NCBI GenBank assembly: GCA_900468065.1
Contig: UBTA01000013.1
Span: 1-42,592 of the forward strand
Origin: Hyphomicrobiales bacterium
Lineage (GTDB): Bacteria; Pseudomonadota; Alphaproteobacteria; Rhizobiales; Rhizobiaceae
Direction of reading: 5' to 3'
Length of the DNA: 42,592 nt
Position 1 is the first letter of the stretch, and each line of letters opens with the position of its first letter. Below the pieces are notes generated by a model, which worked only from the letters and a program-made list of their open reading frames with translations, did not search any database and had not been told where the DNA came from. This document shows positions 1-8,898 of the stretch, piece by piece. The position numbers were made by a program, and so were the translations under genes.

Positions 1-207
1 AGCCTCCATAATGTTCACTAATCGTTCTCATTTGAAGAGGAGGGTGTCAACGCGATAAGTTGGATCAGTGACCGGCGAGCAATCGATCCTGCGGTATCTT
101 TGGACAGCGGGAGGGAACGACGCCAGCCCGCAGCCAAACGAGGCGCACTGGCTTCGCCGCACTCGTTGGACCACTATGGACCAGATACTCAATCGTTGGG
201 GGCCAGC

Positions 208-1053
208 ATGTCGTCAATTTTTGTTCGCCACCGCCGGGTATTTTTTCTGCTTGCCGCTACGTTGGCCATAGTTGCCTTCACCGTTCCGAGTGTTCAGGCG
301 GCCGACAGCGAGTGTAGCGCTCGAGGCGCCGACATCGTCTGGCATGCTTACCCCGCGGCGGAACAAGTTTCCGAACGGGAAATCAAGGTTGGAGGCCAGA
401 CCATCAGGCTACCGGCAGATGCGGGCGACAATCCTCATGAACTGATCTGCAAGACGTGGTCCGCCCGCCCCGAGCTCACGCTTTTCGCAGTACCTCTCAT
501 GGCTAGCCAATCGGAGGACGGAAACGAAGGAGATATCGAACTCCTCGTTGTCGATAGCGACGGTCTCAAGCTGAAGCACCGGCTGCGCCTTCCAGACCTT
601 CTCAACGACGATGCCGTCTTCGTCTCAGGCGTGGCTTTTGACACCGCATACTATCGCCTTTCAAAAGCCGAGATTGCCTTCGGATTGCGCATTGAACGGC
701 GTGGAAGTTCGAGCCCCAATCCGTTTGGCGAGACAGTCCTGTGGCTCTTTGTCATAGACAACAACGAACTGAAACCTGTGCTCGATAACATTGTGGGCGC
801 AGGGCACAAGGGCGAATGGGATACCAATTGCGCTGGGGAATTCCAGACGATCGAGCGCACGCTCGCCATGGCGCGCCTTCAACCAAACCGCTATTCCGAT
901 ATCATCGTCTCGGAGAAGAAAACAAAGGCTATCAGCTCGTTGGGCCTGGACGGAGAGTGTGTGGACGATAAAGACGCGATCACAACTGCCCGTCGTTTGC
1001 GCTTCGAGGGGACTGCTTATCAGGTGCGGGAAAACCTCAAACGAATCGACTAA
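208..1053 (+). CDS. Exported protein of unknown function
   Basis: I do not recognise this 281-residue protein. Starting at the ATG at 208 gives a clear signal peptide: a basic start (MSSIFVRHRR), a hydrophobic stretch of about 18 residues and a cleavage-like VQAA at about 26-29. The frame is open further upstream to 100, but that would bury the signal peptide, so 208 is preferred. The mature part is soluble and mixed alpha/beta in composition. It has several cysteines (CSAR, LICK, NCAG, GECVD) that could form disulphides in the periplasm. No catalytic motif is visible. It stands alone at the left edge, 139 bases from the convergent LysR gene, so context gives no function. Confident that it is a gene and is exported; function unknown. 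Confidence 0.7.
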   Translation: MSSIFVRHRRVFFLLAATLAIVAFTVPSVQAADSECSARGADIVWHAYPAAEQVSEREIKVGGQTIRLPADAGDNPHELICKTWSARPELTLFAVPLMASQSEDGNEGDIELLVVDSDGLKLKHRLRLPDLLNDDAVFVSGVAFDTAYYRLSKAEIAFGLRIERRGSSSPNPFGETVLWLFVIDNNELKPVLDNIVGAGHKGEWDTNCAGEFQTIERTLAMARLQPNRYSDIIVSEKKTKAISSLGLDGECVDDKDAITTARRLRFEGTAYQVRENLKRID

Positions 1054-1120
1054 ATGCACCCCGGGGATGCAAAATCAACCGAGCCGATATGTGCAGGTTA
1101 TCCTCAAGTGATGAACCAAA

Positions 1121-1169
1121 ACCGCACCGAACGTCCTCAAGCAATAACGACCGATAATGTTGCATTATC
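1121..1169 (+). repeat. Candidate recombinase site, copy 1 (inverted partner at 42443-42491)
   Basis: Bases 1142-1169 match the reverse complement of 42443-42470 over 28 of 28 positions. The preceding 21 bases (from ACCGCACC at 1121) match at about 15 of 21. The core GATAATG-TTG-CATTATC is an inverted repeat with a 3-base centre. The other copy lies directly upstream of a tyrosine recombinase gene, so a recombination or resolution site is a reasonable inference. A binding site used only for regulation is the alternative. Confidence 0.55.
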
Positions 1170-1191
1170 AAGAGGTTATGTTGATTGTATT

Positions 1192-2082
1192 CTAGCGGAC
1201 CTGCCGGCTAAGTGACCGAGCAATATCGATGATGTCGTTGCGCGACGTCGTTGGATCCTCAGCGTTCCAAGCAATACCCAGACCAATCCGGAAGTCAACG
1301 CCCCTCACCTTCCGGAGTGCGAGGTTGCGGTTTGGAAGATCGCCGGTCCATTCCGGCGCAAAGCCGATCCCAAGCCCTGCGGAGACCAGCGAAACCAAGG
1401 AAAAAGTGTCGTCGCAGGTGTAAGCGATGTTCCGTGTCAGATCATGCTCGGCGAACTTTTCGGCGAAATATCTCTCGGTGTAGGAAAGGTTTTGTCTCGA
1501 GAAGGAAATCATCTTCTGGTCGCGCAGATCATCGATGCCAATATCGTCTCGGGTGGCAAGCACGCTGCTCTTCTCGACCGCAAGCAAGTAACGCTCGTGA
1601 GCTATGGAGTGAAAACGTAAAGAGCCGATATTTTCCACCGGTCGGATGAAACCGAGATTGATCTGACCGCTCTCAAGACCGCGGATGATCTCGTCGGTCG
1701 TGCCGCTTGAAATATGCAGCTGGATTTCCGGATATTTTCTGGCGATGCGGGCGAGGAATGCCGGCAGCACACCCACCGTAGCCGGATATATGGTTCCAAT
1801 TCGGATTCTCGTCACCGTTTTGCCCGCGACTGACCGCGTTATCTCGGTGCTCAGATCGATGTCGCTGAGGATGCGTACGCACCGCTCGTAGAAAGTGGCG
1901 CCCGCCCTCGTCAGTTCAACGCGACGTGTCGTGCGAACCAGTAGCTGGACACCAAGCTCGCGCTCCAGAGACTGAATCTGTGTACTCAGCGCTGGTTGTG
2001 CGATGTGAACTCTCGACGCTGCGCGAGCGAAGTGAAGTTCTTCGGCAACTGCTACAAAATAGTGGAGTTGGCGAAGTTCCAT
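1192..2082 (-). CDS. LysR-family transcriptional regulator
   Basis: A 296-residue LysR-type regulator. The ATG at 2082 gives the usual family start MELRQLHYFVAVAEELHF; the frame continues upstream but those codons look like noncoding sequence. Residues 1-60 form the winged helix-turn-helix (ARAASRVHIAQPALSTQIQ, then LERELGVQLLVRT). The rest is the periplasmic-binding-protein-like effector domain, with typical phrases such as RIGTIYPATVGVLPAFL and VSAGLGIGFAPEW. Length fits the family (about 300). It is transcribed away from the XRE gene and the catabolic operon, the usual layout for a LysR protein controlling a divergent operon with a pathway metabolite as co-inducer. The effector is unknown. 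The Shine-Dalgarno site is weak (GGCGG). Confidence 0.92.
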   Translation of the reverse strand: MELRQLHYFVAVAEELHFARAASRVHIAQPALSTQIQSLERELGVQLLVRTTRRVELTRAGATFYERCVRILSDIDLSTEITRSVAGKTVTRIRIGTIYPATVGVLPAFLARIARKYPEIQLHISSGTTDEIIRGLESGQINLGFIRPVENIGSLRFHSIAHERYLLAVEKSSVLATRDDIGIDDLRDQKMISFSRQNLSYTERYFAEKFAEHDLTRNIAYTCDDTFSLVSLVSAGLGIGFAPEWTGDLPNRNLALRKVRGVDFRIGLGIAWNAEDPTTSRNDIIDIARSLSRQVR

Positions 2083-2100
2083 ACCGCCGTGATCCGCCTG

Positions 2101-2194
2101 TGTAGAATGAAATTCCGTGGGGGTCCCAAAGAAGTCGATACCGACATTCTTGGACGGCGAATGTAGAGAATACTCCGTGGTTGAATACTCTACA
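2101..2194. promoter_or_regulatory. Repeated operator-like elements between LysR and XRE genes
   Basis: Two similar direct repeats share TGTAGA at the left and TTCCGTGG/CTCCGTGG at the right: 2101-2120 and 2162-2180. The second is also the left half of an inverted repeat, TGTAGAG at 2162-2168 against CTCTACA at 2188-2194. Within it GAATACTC occurs twice (2168 region and 2183-2190). The layout suggests binding sites for the XRE protein encoded 20 bases further on, or for the LysR protein. No binding data exist. Confidence 0.45.
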
Positions 2195-2213
2195 ACCCCT
2201 TTCTCTGACGTGT

Positions 2214-2426
2214 ATGGAAATCCGCGAAACATTTGCAAAAAATCTGAGGCGCCTTCGCCAGTCGAAAGGGCTGTCGCAAGAAGAGCTTGCTCATCGCGCT
2301 GACCTTGACCGTACCTACATAAGTTCCCTTGAGCGTTCGATATATAGCCCGAGCATAGACGTAGTTGACCGGCTTTCGACGGTTCTCGGTGTCGAGGCTG
2401 CCGACCTACTCAAGAAGTCGAAATGA
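2214..2426 (+). CDS. Small XRE-family DNA-binding protein
   Basis: A 70-residue protein that is almost entirely one HTH_3/XRE domain: an N-terminal helix (ETFAKNLRRLRQSKGLS), then SQEELAHRADLDRTYISSLER at about 21-41 as the helix-turn-helix, and the usual tail VVDRLSTVLGVEAADLL. The size and compact form resemble controller (C) proteins of restriction-modification systems and prophage-type repressors, but no restriction or methylase gene is adjacent. The start at 2214 gives the canonical domain; an upstream in-frame ATG at 2181 would lie inside the repeated operator-like element. Probably autoregulatory, and possibly a co-regulator of the transport operon starting 118 bases downstream. Confidence 0.85.
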   Translation: MEIRETFAKNLRRLRQSKGLSQEELAHRADLDRTYISSLERSIYSPSIDVVDRLSTVLGVEAADLLKKSK

Positions 2427-2543
2427 CTTCTCATTGAGCGCATTGATAGGCCAACTTTAACAATGGCCGCCAATCCCTATTAGACCCACCCTCCCCCACC
2501 CATCACCATCATCCCGGGAACAAATTAACCGGGAGACCCTGTC

Positions 2544-3590
2544 GTGAATGCAAATCAATACCTTCCTCTCTGCCTGACGCTCATGCTTGGCGGCGCGCCT
2601 GGCTTGGCCTTTGCCGAAACCCTCGTCGTCAACAGCTACGGCGGACCCTACGAAGCGATCATCGAGGAGCGGATCATCAAGCCGTTCGAGGAGAAAACCG
2701 GTATCGATGTCGTCTATGACGCTGTCGGATCTGCCTCCCAGGACTACGCGAAAATCAAGGCGACGCGGGGCCAGCCGGGCTTCGACGTCGTGGTCATGAC
2801 CGCCTCACAGTCGCTCCAGGGCTGTAAAGACGGCCTTCTGGAGAAACTCGATGCCGCGGCGGTTCCAAACCTTGGAAAACTGACAAGCAGCCTTGCTGCG
2901 GTCGCCGGCCCCTGCGGCGCCGTCCACGAGGTTCAGTACATGTCGCTGCTTTATCGCACGGACAAGCTGGCTTTACCGCCGACCTCCTGGTCCTCGCTGC
3001 TCGATCCGGAACTCAAGGGCAAGATCATCCTGCCGACGTTCCAGAACATCATGGCTGCCTTCCTGATGGAAATCATGTCCGTCGCCCGCGGCGGCGATTT
3101 GATCGACAATGTCGATCCGGGATTTGCGGCAATGGCCGAGCTTGCGCGCCAGTCGATCGGCTTCGAGCAGTCGTCGGCGATCCTCGAAAGCTACATCAAA
3201 GATGGGACCGTCTGGGCGATGCCGTTCTGGAACGGGCGCGCCCAGCTCCTTGTCGATCAGGGTGTGCCCGTCGACTATGTCCTCCCGAAGGAAGGGACGA
3301 TCCCGCTGATCGCAACGCTGAGCATCCCTATCGGGGCAGAAAATAAACCGGCTGCTTTGGCTTTCATCGATTTCTTTCTCGAGAAAACCAGCCAGGAGGC
3401 GTGGGTGACCGGTTACAAGGTCGGGAGCGCGCGTACCGACATCGATATTCCAGCCGATATTGCCAAGCGCCAGATCACCACGCAAGCCGATCTTGAGAGC
3501 CTGAAACTTCCCGACCTCTCGCGTATCGCCGACAAGCTGGGCGAATGGGGCGAACGCTGGGAACGCGACGTCGTTTCCCAAGCAAACTGA
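2544..3590 (+). CDS. ABC transporter periplasmic solute-binding protein (spermidine/putrescine type)
   Basis: First gene of the catabolic operon; 348 residues with a GTG start preceded by GGGAG at 2531-2535. The signal peptide runs to about residue 25 (cleavage near GLAFA-ET). The mature protein begins LVVNSYGGPYEAI and continues with FEEKTGIDVVYD, typical of the PotD/SBP_bac_8 class of binding proteins for polyamine-like and other small organic solutes. It binds substrate in the periplasm and hands it to the two permeases encoded next. The ligand cannot be read from sequence; the enzymes downstream suggest a nitrogen-containing organic compound. There are 12 bases between its stop and the first permease. 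Confidence 0.9.
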   Translation: MNANQYLPLCLTLMLGGAPGLAFAETLVVNSYGGPYEAIIEERIIKPFEEKTGIDVVYDAVGSASQDYAKIKATRGQPGFDVVVMTASQSLQGCKDGLLEKLDAAAVPNLGKLTSSLAAVAGPCGAVHEVQYMSLLYRTDKLALPPTSWSSLLDPELKGKIILPTFQNIMAAFLMEIMSVARGGDLIDNVDPGFAAMAELARQSIGFEQSSAILESYIKDGTVWAMPFWNGRAQLLVDQGVPVDYVLPKEGTIPLIATLSIPIGAENKPAALAFIDFFLEKTSQEAWVTGYKVGSARTDIDIPADIAKRQITTQADLESLKLPDLSRIADKLGEWGERWERDVVSQAN

Positions 3591-3602
3591 GAGGGCAATT
3601 TC

Positions 3603-4502
3603 ATGTCGACCATTGCCCTTGCCGCGCCGGCAGCCATGCCGAGCGCGCCCGCCCGAACGTCCGGCTATATGGTTCTCGCACCTTCCTGTCTCGTGCTGAC
3701 CATCTTCTTCGCCATGCCCATGGGCACGATGATCGGGATGAGCTTTATGGACGCTCAGACCCTGTCGCCGACCCTCCTCAACTATCAGCGCTTCTTTTCC
3801 GATGGCCTGTCGCTCGCCGGCCTTTATCGTACAGCGGTGATGTCGATCCTCGTCGCTGTCTGCGTGACCGTGCTTGGCTATCCGGTGGCTTACTATCTAG
3901 CGCGCTCGCGCTCCCGCTGGCGAGCTCTGGTCTTTGCTTTGGCGTTGGCACCCGAACTGGCCGGCGTCGTGCTGCGCACCTATGGCTGGCTGATCATTCT
4001 TGAGGATCGCGGCTTCATCAACGATATGCTGATGCATCTCGGTGTCATCGCTTCGCCCCTCCCCTTGTCGAAGAACCTGTTTGCCGTCGTCGTCGGCCTA
4101 ACCCACGTCGTTCTGCCCTTCGGCATCCTGTCCCTGACAACGAGCATCCAAGGCATCGATCCCAACCTGGAACGCGCGGCGCAGATGCTCGGCGCATCGC
4201 GTCTCTCGGTCATCCGCCACATCATCCTGCCGCTGTCTGTTCCGGGGATCGTCAGTTCGTTGCTGATCGCCTTCACGATGGCCGCCAGTGCCTACGCTAC
4301 GCCAGCGCTATTAGGCGGCGCACGTTTCAAGGTGCTAGCCACGATGATCTACGAGCAGGTGCTCTTCTATATCGACTGGGGATTTGCCGCCGTCATGGCG
4401 ATAGCGCTGCTGATCATGATGCTCGCCATTTCCTTCCTGGGCATCCGCTACGAGACACGACGTAGCGCCCGAAGAAGCAACCGGGAAGGAGGTGCATCAT
4501 GA
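3603..4502 (+). CDS. ABC transporter inner-membrane permease (PotB-like)
   Basis: A 299-residue membrane permease with about six hydrophobic segments. The binding-protein-dependent permease (EAA) loop reads NLERAAQMLGASRLSVIRHI followed by LPLSVPGI, the part that contacts the ATPase. Together with the gene at 4499 it should form the transmembrane pore of the importer. The ATG at 3603 follows GAGAGGG with good spacing. Its last codons overlap the start of the second permease by 4 bases, so the two are probably translationally coupled. The family is certain; the substrate is unknown. Confidence 0.9.
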   Translation: MSTIALAAPAAMPSAPARTSGYMVLAPSCLVLTIFFAMPMGTMIGMSFMDAQTLSPTLLNYQRFFSDGLSLAGLYRTAVMSILVAVCVTVLGYPVAYYLARSRSRWRALVFALALAPELAGVVLRTYGWLIILEDRGFINDMLMHLGVIASPLPLSKNLFAVVVGLTHVVLPFGILSLTTSIQGIDPNLERAAQMLGASRLSVIRHIILPLSVPGIVSSLLIAFTMAASAYATPALLGGARFKVLATMIYEQVLFYIDWGFAAVMAIALLIMMLAISFLGIRYETRRSARRSNREGGAS

Positions 4503-5302
4503 ACCGCGTCCTGACATGTCTTTTCTGGTTGGCCATTGCACTGGTGCTGACCTTCATCACCCTGCCGCTGGCCGTGGTGGTTGCCGCCTCGCTCAGCCCG
4601 TCATCGGCGGTGACTTTTCTGCCGTGGGAGTGGACGACTGTCTGGTACGGCGACCTTCTGGCCGATCGGTGGCTGCAGCCATTTTTGCTGAGCGTCAAGA
4701 TCGCCACTGTTGTCGCTGGTATCAGCGGTGTACTCGGCGTGCTCGCAGCCTATGCCGTCGTTTATGAGCGCATCCCCGGCAGCACGGCCATCATGGCTGG
4801 CCTCTTGTCGCCGTTGTCGGTGCCGCAGATCGTCAAGGGCGTGGCGATCGTGCTGTTCCTGTCGATTATCGGCTTGCAAAGCGTTCTCGGCACGCCGGCA
4901 CTGATTGCCGCCCATGTGGTCCTTGCTTTGCCGTTCGTCACCCGGATGGCGGCAACATCGCTTGCCAACTTCGACGGTAATCTGGACCGTGCGGCCCAGA
5001 GCCTTGGCGCCACCAAGCGCCAAAGGCTGCAGCACATCGTGCTGCCGATGATCAAGCCGGGTGTCCTGTCGGGCGTCACCTTCGCCTTCATCATTTCCTT
5101 CAACAACATCCCGCTGTCGGTCTTTCTGGTTCGCCCCGGCGACACGACCCTGCCGATCGCGGTGATCAACTACCTCGAATACAGCCTCGATCCCGTCATG
5201 GCGGCCGTCAACGTCGCATCGATGATCTTCATCCTGGCGGTCATTTTCCTGTTCGAGAAAATCGGTGGTTTCTCGGCCCAACTGCATGGTGGTAGCAAAT
5301 GA
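4499..5302 (+). CDS. ABC transporter inner-membrane permease (PotC-like)
   Basis: Second permease of the importer, 267 residues, with an N-terminal membrane segment (VLTCLFWLAIALVLTFITL) and about five more. Its EAA loop is NLDRAAQSLGATKRQRLQHI followed by LPMIKPGV. A strong ribosome site AAGGAGGTG precedes the ATG, which overlaps the previous stop as ATGA; the end overlaps the ATPase gene in the same way. PotC-type permeases pair with PotB-type ones as a heterodimer, which matches this order. Confidence 0.9.
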   Translation: MNRVLTCLFWLAIALVLTFITLPLAVVVAASLSPSSAVTFLPWEWTTVWYGDLLADRWLQPFLLSVKIATVVAGISGVLGVLAAYAVVYERIPGSTAIMAGLLSPLSVPQIVKGVAIVLFLSIIGLQSVLGTPALIAAHVVLALPFVTRMAATSLANFDGNLDRAAQSLGATKRQRLQHIVLPMIKPGVLSGVTFAFIISFNNIPLSVFLVRPGDTTLPIAVINYLEYSLDPVMAAVNVASMIFILAVIFLFEKIGGFSAQLHGGSK

Positions 5303-6381
5303 ACAGTTTCGATATTGAACTCGTCTCGGTCAGCAAGTCCTTTGCCGGCATTCCGGTGGTCCAGGACCTGAACCTTCAGATTCCGCGCGGTGAGTTCGTC
5401 AGCATTCTTGGACCCTCCGGCTGCGGCAAGACAACGACGCTGAACATGATCGCAGGCTTCAACACACCGAGTGCTGGTGATGTCCGGGTTCGCGGCAAGA
5501 GTCAGAACCGCATCCCGCCGGAGCGGCGCAATCTCGGGCTGGTGTTTCAGAATTATGCGCTGTTCCCGCACATGACGGTCGCTGAAAATGTCGGCTTCGG
5601 GCTTCGTATGCGGGGGACCCCTAAGGCCGAGATCGGCGAAGCGGTGGATGCCGCCCTGCGTAGCGTCCGCCTCGACGGTTTTGGCTCGCGCTATCCGAAG
5701 GCCCTTTCAGGCGGGCAGCAACAGCGGGTGGCACTCGCCCGGGCCATTGCGCCCCGTCCCTCGGTGCTGCTTCTCGATGAGCCTCTGTCCAATCTCGATC
5801 TAAAATTGCGCGAGGCGATGCGCGTTGAGCTCAAGGAAATCCAGGAACAGCTGGACATGACCTTCGTCTACGTCACTCACGATCAGGAAGAGGCGATGGC
5901 AATGTCCGACCGGATCGTCGTCATGTGGCAAGGCGCCATCGCGCAGCAGGGCGAGCCGGGTTCGATCTATCGAAATCCTGCGACACGCTTCGTCGCCGAC
6001 TTCGTGGGGCGTTCCAATATCCTGTCCGTCAGGAGGAGTATTCCTGGTTCGGAGTATTTCGAATTGTGCATCGACGGAACTCAAATCGTGCTGCGCTCGG
6101 ACTGCGCTGGAAATAGTGCCGTCCAATCCTGCTGCATTCGCCCGGAAAGCATCTCCCTTCTGAACGTTTCCGATGCTGGAACCGGCCCGCAAAACCGTCT
6201 CGACGGTGTTGTGCGCAGGATCGTCAATCTCGGCGCCCATGTCGAGCTTCTGGTCGAGGTCGCCAACGGTCTGAGCCTGACGGTTCTTGTTCCCTCAAGC
6301 CGGTCGTCCCTGGTGCCAGAGCTGGCAAGCACAGTCACGCTCGGCATCGATCCGCAGGACGTTCAAGTGCTTTCGGACTGA
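5299..6381 (+). CDS. ABC transporter ATP-binding protein (PotA-like)
   Basis: A 360-residue ATPase that powers the importer. All nucleotide-binding motifs are present: Walker A GPSGCGKT at 38-45, Q-loop Q84, signature LSGGQ at 136-140, Walker B VLLLDE at 156-161, D-loop SNLD, and switch histidine H194 (YVTHDQEEA). The last third (from about 235) is a TOBE-type regulatory domain, as in PotA/FbpC/MalK-like subunits. The ATG overlaps the permease stop by 4 bases. About 115 bases separate it from the dioxygenase gene, so the metabolic genes could also have their own promoter. Confidence 0.93.
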   Translation: MNSFDIELVSVSKSFAGIPVVQDLNLQIPRGEFVSILGPSGCGKTTTLNMIAGFNTPSAGDVRVRGKSQNRIPPERRNLGLVFQNYALFPHMTVAENVGFGLRMRGTPKAEIGEAVDAALRSVRLDGFGSRYPKALSGGQQQRVALARAIAPRPSVLLLDEPLSNLDLKLREAMRVELKEIQEQLDMTFVYVTHDQEEAMAMSDRIVVMWQGAIAQQGEPGSIYRNPATRFVADFVGRSNILSVRRSIPGSEYFELCIDGTQIVLRSDCAGNSAVQSCCIRPESISLLNVSDAGTGPQNRLDGVVRRIVNLGAHVELLVEVANGLSLTVLVPSSRSSLVPELASTVTLGIDPQDVQVLSD

Positions 6382-6495
6382 TGTGCAATCCATAGCCTGC
6401 CCGTATCAATGCGTGACAATCGGTATTGGAACGCCCGTCACGCCCCCTTCTAGGATGGTGGTGGCCTCAGAGGAAGGCCGCAAAAGGAGATGAAA

Positions 6496-7362
6496 ATGCT
6501 GAGCAAACAGAGACTGCGTGCGGTGCAAAACGACAGTAATGTCTGCGCCGATATCGAGGGGTTTAATTTCAACGCCTACGACGCCCATGACATCGAAGAA
6601 CTGCACCGCTTCTGGCTGCAATATGGTGTGCTACGCTTCAAGAAGACCGGTATCACCGATGCGCAGCAGGTGGAATTTTCCCGCCATTTCGGGGAGTTCG
6701 TCATCCACCCTAAACAAAAGCAGGAGGGCGGCCATCCGACCCATCCGGAAATTCTCGTCATCAGCAATGCCATGAAGGATGGAAAGCCTAGCGGGGCGAT
6801 GGGCAACAGCGAGGCGACCTGGCATACGGACACGTGGTTTTACGAGCGGCCGCCGGCCGGAGCCATCCTGCGTGGCGTGACAGTCCCGCCTTCCGGCGGT
6901 GACACCTATTTCCTGTCGACCTACAGCGCCTTCGAGACCCTGCCGGACGCCTTGAGAAAGGCAATAGACGGCCGACAGATCTTCTTCCAGAACGTCTATG
7001 ACAAGACCGGCAAATTGCGGCTTGGCAAGACCGAGCCGGGCAGCCGGGATTTCCGCGAATGGACTGGTGTGGTTCACCCGCTCGTTCGCACCCATGGCGA
7101 GACTGGCCGTAAGGCGCTTTATCTCGGCGGCACGACCGAAGGCGCCTGGATCGTCGGTCTGCCGCTCGACGAGAGCGCAGCCCTGCTTGCCGACCTTTGG
7201 GACCACACGACTGAGAAACAGGAAGTGTTCGTCCAAAAGTGGGATGAAGGCGACATCATGATGTGGGACAATCGCTGCACCATGCACCGGCGCGATGGCT
7301 TCGACCCGTCCCTGATCCGCATCATGCATCGCACGACAACCGCCGGCGAACGGCCGGTCTGA
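6496..7362 (+). CDS. TauD/TfdA-like Fe(II)/2-oxoglutarate dioxygenase
   Basis: A 288-residue member of the TauD/TfdA family, which hydroxylates a substrate with O2 and 2-oxoglutarate, often releasing part of it after oxidation. Iron ligands are visible: H110-x-D112 (ATWHTDTWF) and H264 (CTMHRRDGF); R275 is a likely 2-oxoglutarate anchor. AAAAGGAG directly abuts an ATG at 6490, so the ATG at 6496, six bases further on, has the better spacing and is preferred. The family includes taurine, 2,4-D and carnitine-type enzymes, so the substrate is open. It sits between the importer and the RraA-like and amidase genes and is probably an early catabolic step for the imported compound. Confidence 0.88.
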   Translation: MLSKQRLRAVQNDSNVCADIEGFNFNAYDAHDIEELHRFWLQYGVLRFKKTGITDAQQVEFSRHFGEFVIHPKQKQEGGHPTHPEILVISNAMKDGKPSGAMGNSEATWHTDTWFYERPPAGAILRGVTVPPSGGDTYFLSTYSAFETLPDALRKAIDGRQIFFQNVYDKTGKLRLGKTEPGSRDFREWTGVVHPLVRTHGETGRKALYLGGTTEGAWIVGLPLDESAALLADLWDHTTEKQEVFVQKWDEGDIMMWDNRCTMHRRDGFDPSLIRIMHRTTTAGERPV

Positions 7363-7396
7363 TATCCGCGCCCGCCCCTCCCTTGAGGTGAAATTC

Positions 7397-8050
7397 ATGA
7401 CAGTAGAATACCGAATAGACGCCAGGCCTCCTGCCTGGGCTGACGATCTGCGCGACCTTCTGGTCGACGTGGAAACGGCCACCATCGGTCATTTCGAACA
7501 TCTGGGCTTTCTCGGATCCCAGATCCGTCCGGTCTTTCCCTCAAGGGCGATCGGCAACGCAATCACCGTCGCGGCACCGGGCCGCGATGGTGTGGTCATC
7601 TACAAGGCGATCGATCTGCTTGTCCCCGGTGACATCCTGGTGATTTCTCGTGTCGACCATGACGATATCGCCTGTGTCGGCGGCGGCGTGGTCGCCGCTG
7701 CCAAGGCGCGGGGTGCTGTCGGTATCATCGTCGATGGCCCCTGCACCGACGCGCTGGAAATAGCGCAAGGTGGGTTCCCCGTCTGGTGCCGCGGCGTCTC
7801 GTCGAAAACCACCAATCGCGCCTACCAGATCGGCGGATCGATCAACGTGCCGATTGCCTGCGGCGGTGCGGCGGTCCTGCCAGGATACGCGGTGCTTGCC
7901 GACGACGACGGTGTGTTCGTGGCGGAGCGCGATCATATGCGACGTCTCGGAGCCGTAGCGCTCAAGCGGCAAAAGCGCTCGCGACATTTGCGGCCCCATC
8001 TGGAGGCCGGCAAGTCGATCTTTGACTATCACCCAGCGGAGGAATCATGA
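7397..8050 (+). CDS. RraA-like / 4-hydroxy-4-methyl-2-oxoglutarate aldolase family protein
   Basis: A 217-residue protein of the RraA-like fold, which includes HMG/CHA-type aldolases and oxaloacetate decarboxylases as well as the RNase E regulator RraA. Family features are the region GDILVISRVDHDDIACVGGGVVAAAKARGA, then GIIVDGPCTDALEI and GVFVAERDH. A catabolic aldolase or decarboxylase is more likely here than an RNase regulator, because it lies between a dioxygenase and an amidase. The ATG at 7397 follows GAGGTG; a GTG at 7388 overlaps that ribosome site and is rejected as start. Its stop overlaps the next ATG by 4 bases. Confidence 0.82.
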   Translation: MTVEYRIDARPPAWADDLRDLLVDVETATIGHFEHLGFLGSQIRPVFPSRAIGNAITVAAPGRDGVVIYKAIDLLVPGDILVISRVDHDDIACVGGGVVAAAKARGAVGIIVDGPCTDALEIAQGGFPVWCRGVSSKTTNRAYQIGGSINVPIACGGAAVLPGYAVLADDDGVFVAERDHMRRLGAVALKRQKRSRHLRPHLEAGKSIFDYHPAEES

Positions 8051-8898
8051 AGATCTCGGTTATCCAGATGAACTCGCAACCGGATCGTGACCGCAATCTC
8101 CGTCAGGCGCTTCGCCTGATGCAGGATGCGGTTGACAGGGATAGTCCGGATCTGCTCGTTCTGCCGGAGCACTTCGACTGGTCAGGCGGGACCGCGCAGC
8201 AGAAACAGGCGGCGGCCGACACCATTCCAGGCGGGCGGGCCTATGACGTGCTGCAGGACTTCGCAGCCTCACATCGGGTCTGGCTGCATGCCGGCAGTAT
8301 TCTGGAACGGATTGATGGAAGCACCCGCATCCACAATACCTCGGTTGTATTCGACCGCGATGGTATCGAAGTCGGGCGCTACCGCAAAATACACCTCTTC
8401 GATATTGTTGCGCCGGACGGCAAAGCCTACCGCGAGTCCGAGACGGTCGAGCCCGGAAACGAGCTGCTCGTCTACGAAATTAATGGCCTACGGATCGGCT
8501 GTGCCATCTGTTACGACATCCGCTTTTCGCGTCTGTTTGACCGCCTGGCGACCGCCGGCGTCGATGTCATCATCCTGCCGGCGGCCTTCACGCTTCAGAC
8601 CGGCAAGGACCACTGGGACGTTCTCTGCCGGGCGCGGGCCATCGAGTTCCAGGTGTATTTCGTTGCGTGTGGCCAATGGGGCCCCTACCCGGCGGCCGGA
8701 GGCGAAGTCCGACAGACCTATGGCAACTCCCTGGTTTGCGATCCTTGGGGGCAGGTCATCGGCCGGGCGTCCGACACGGTCGGATTTTTCACCGCACATC
8801 TGGACGTTGACCGTGTCAGGGCGGTTCGCAATCTTATCCCGATGGATGCGCATCGGGTGGAGTTCGGCGACATCAATGTCCAGGTGGTCGGCCCTTAG
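8047..8898 (+). CDS. Nitrilase-superfamily C-N hydrolase (amidase)
   Basis: A 283-residue carbon-nitrogen hydrolase. The catalytic triad is visible: E41 (VLPEHFD), K114 (RYRKIHLFD) and nucleophile C155 (GCAICYDIRF). Such enzymes hydrolyse amides, omega-amides of dicarboxylic acids, or carbamoyl groups. The RKIHLFD phrase is typical of the omega-amidase/Nit branch rather than true nitrilases. It starts by ATGA overlap with the RraA-like gene, so both are translated together. It probably removes ammonia from an intermediate made by the dioxygenase; the exact substrate is unknown. Confidence 0.88.
   Translation: MKISVIQMNSQPDRDRNLRQALRLMQDAVDRDSPDLLVLPEHFDWSGGTAQQKQAAADTIPGGRAYDVLQDFAASHRVWLHAGSILERIDGSTRIHNTSVVFDRDGIEVGRYRKIHLFDIVAPDGKAYRESETVEPGNELLVYEINGLRIGCAICYDIRFSRLFDRLATAGVDVIILPAAFTLQTGKDHWDVLCRARAIEFQVYFVACGQWGPYPAAGGEVRQTYGNSLVCDPWGQVIGRASDTVGFFTAHLDVDRVRAVRNLIPMDAHRVEFGDINVQVVGP

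Noticed and set aside
1055..1071. TGCACCCCGGGGATGCA after the first gene, as a terminator
   Set aside because: It leaves no loop for a hairpin and no T-run follows.
2214..2426. XRE gene as controller of a restriction-modification system
   Set aside because: No methylase or endonuclease gene is found nearby.
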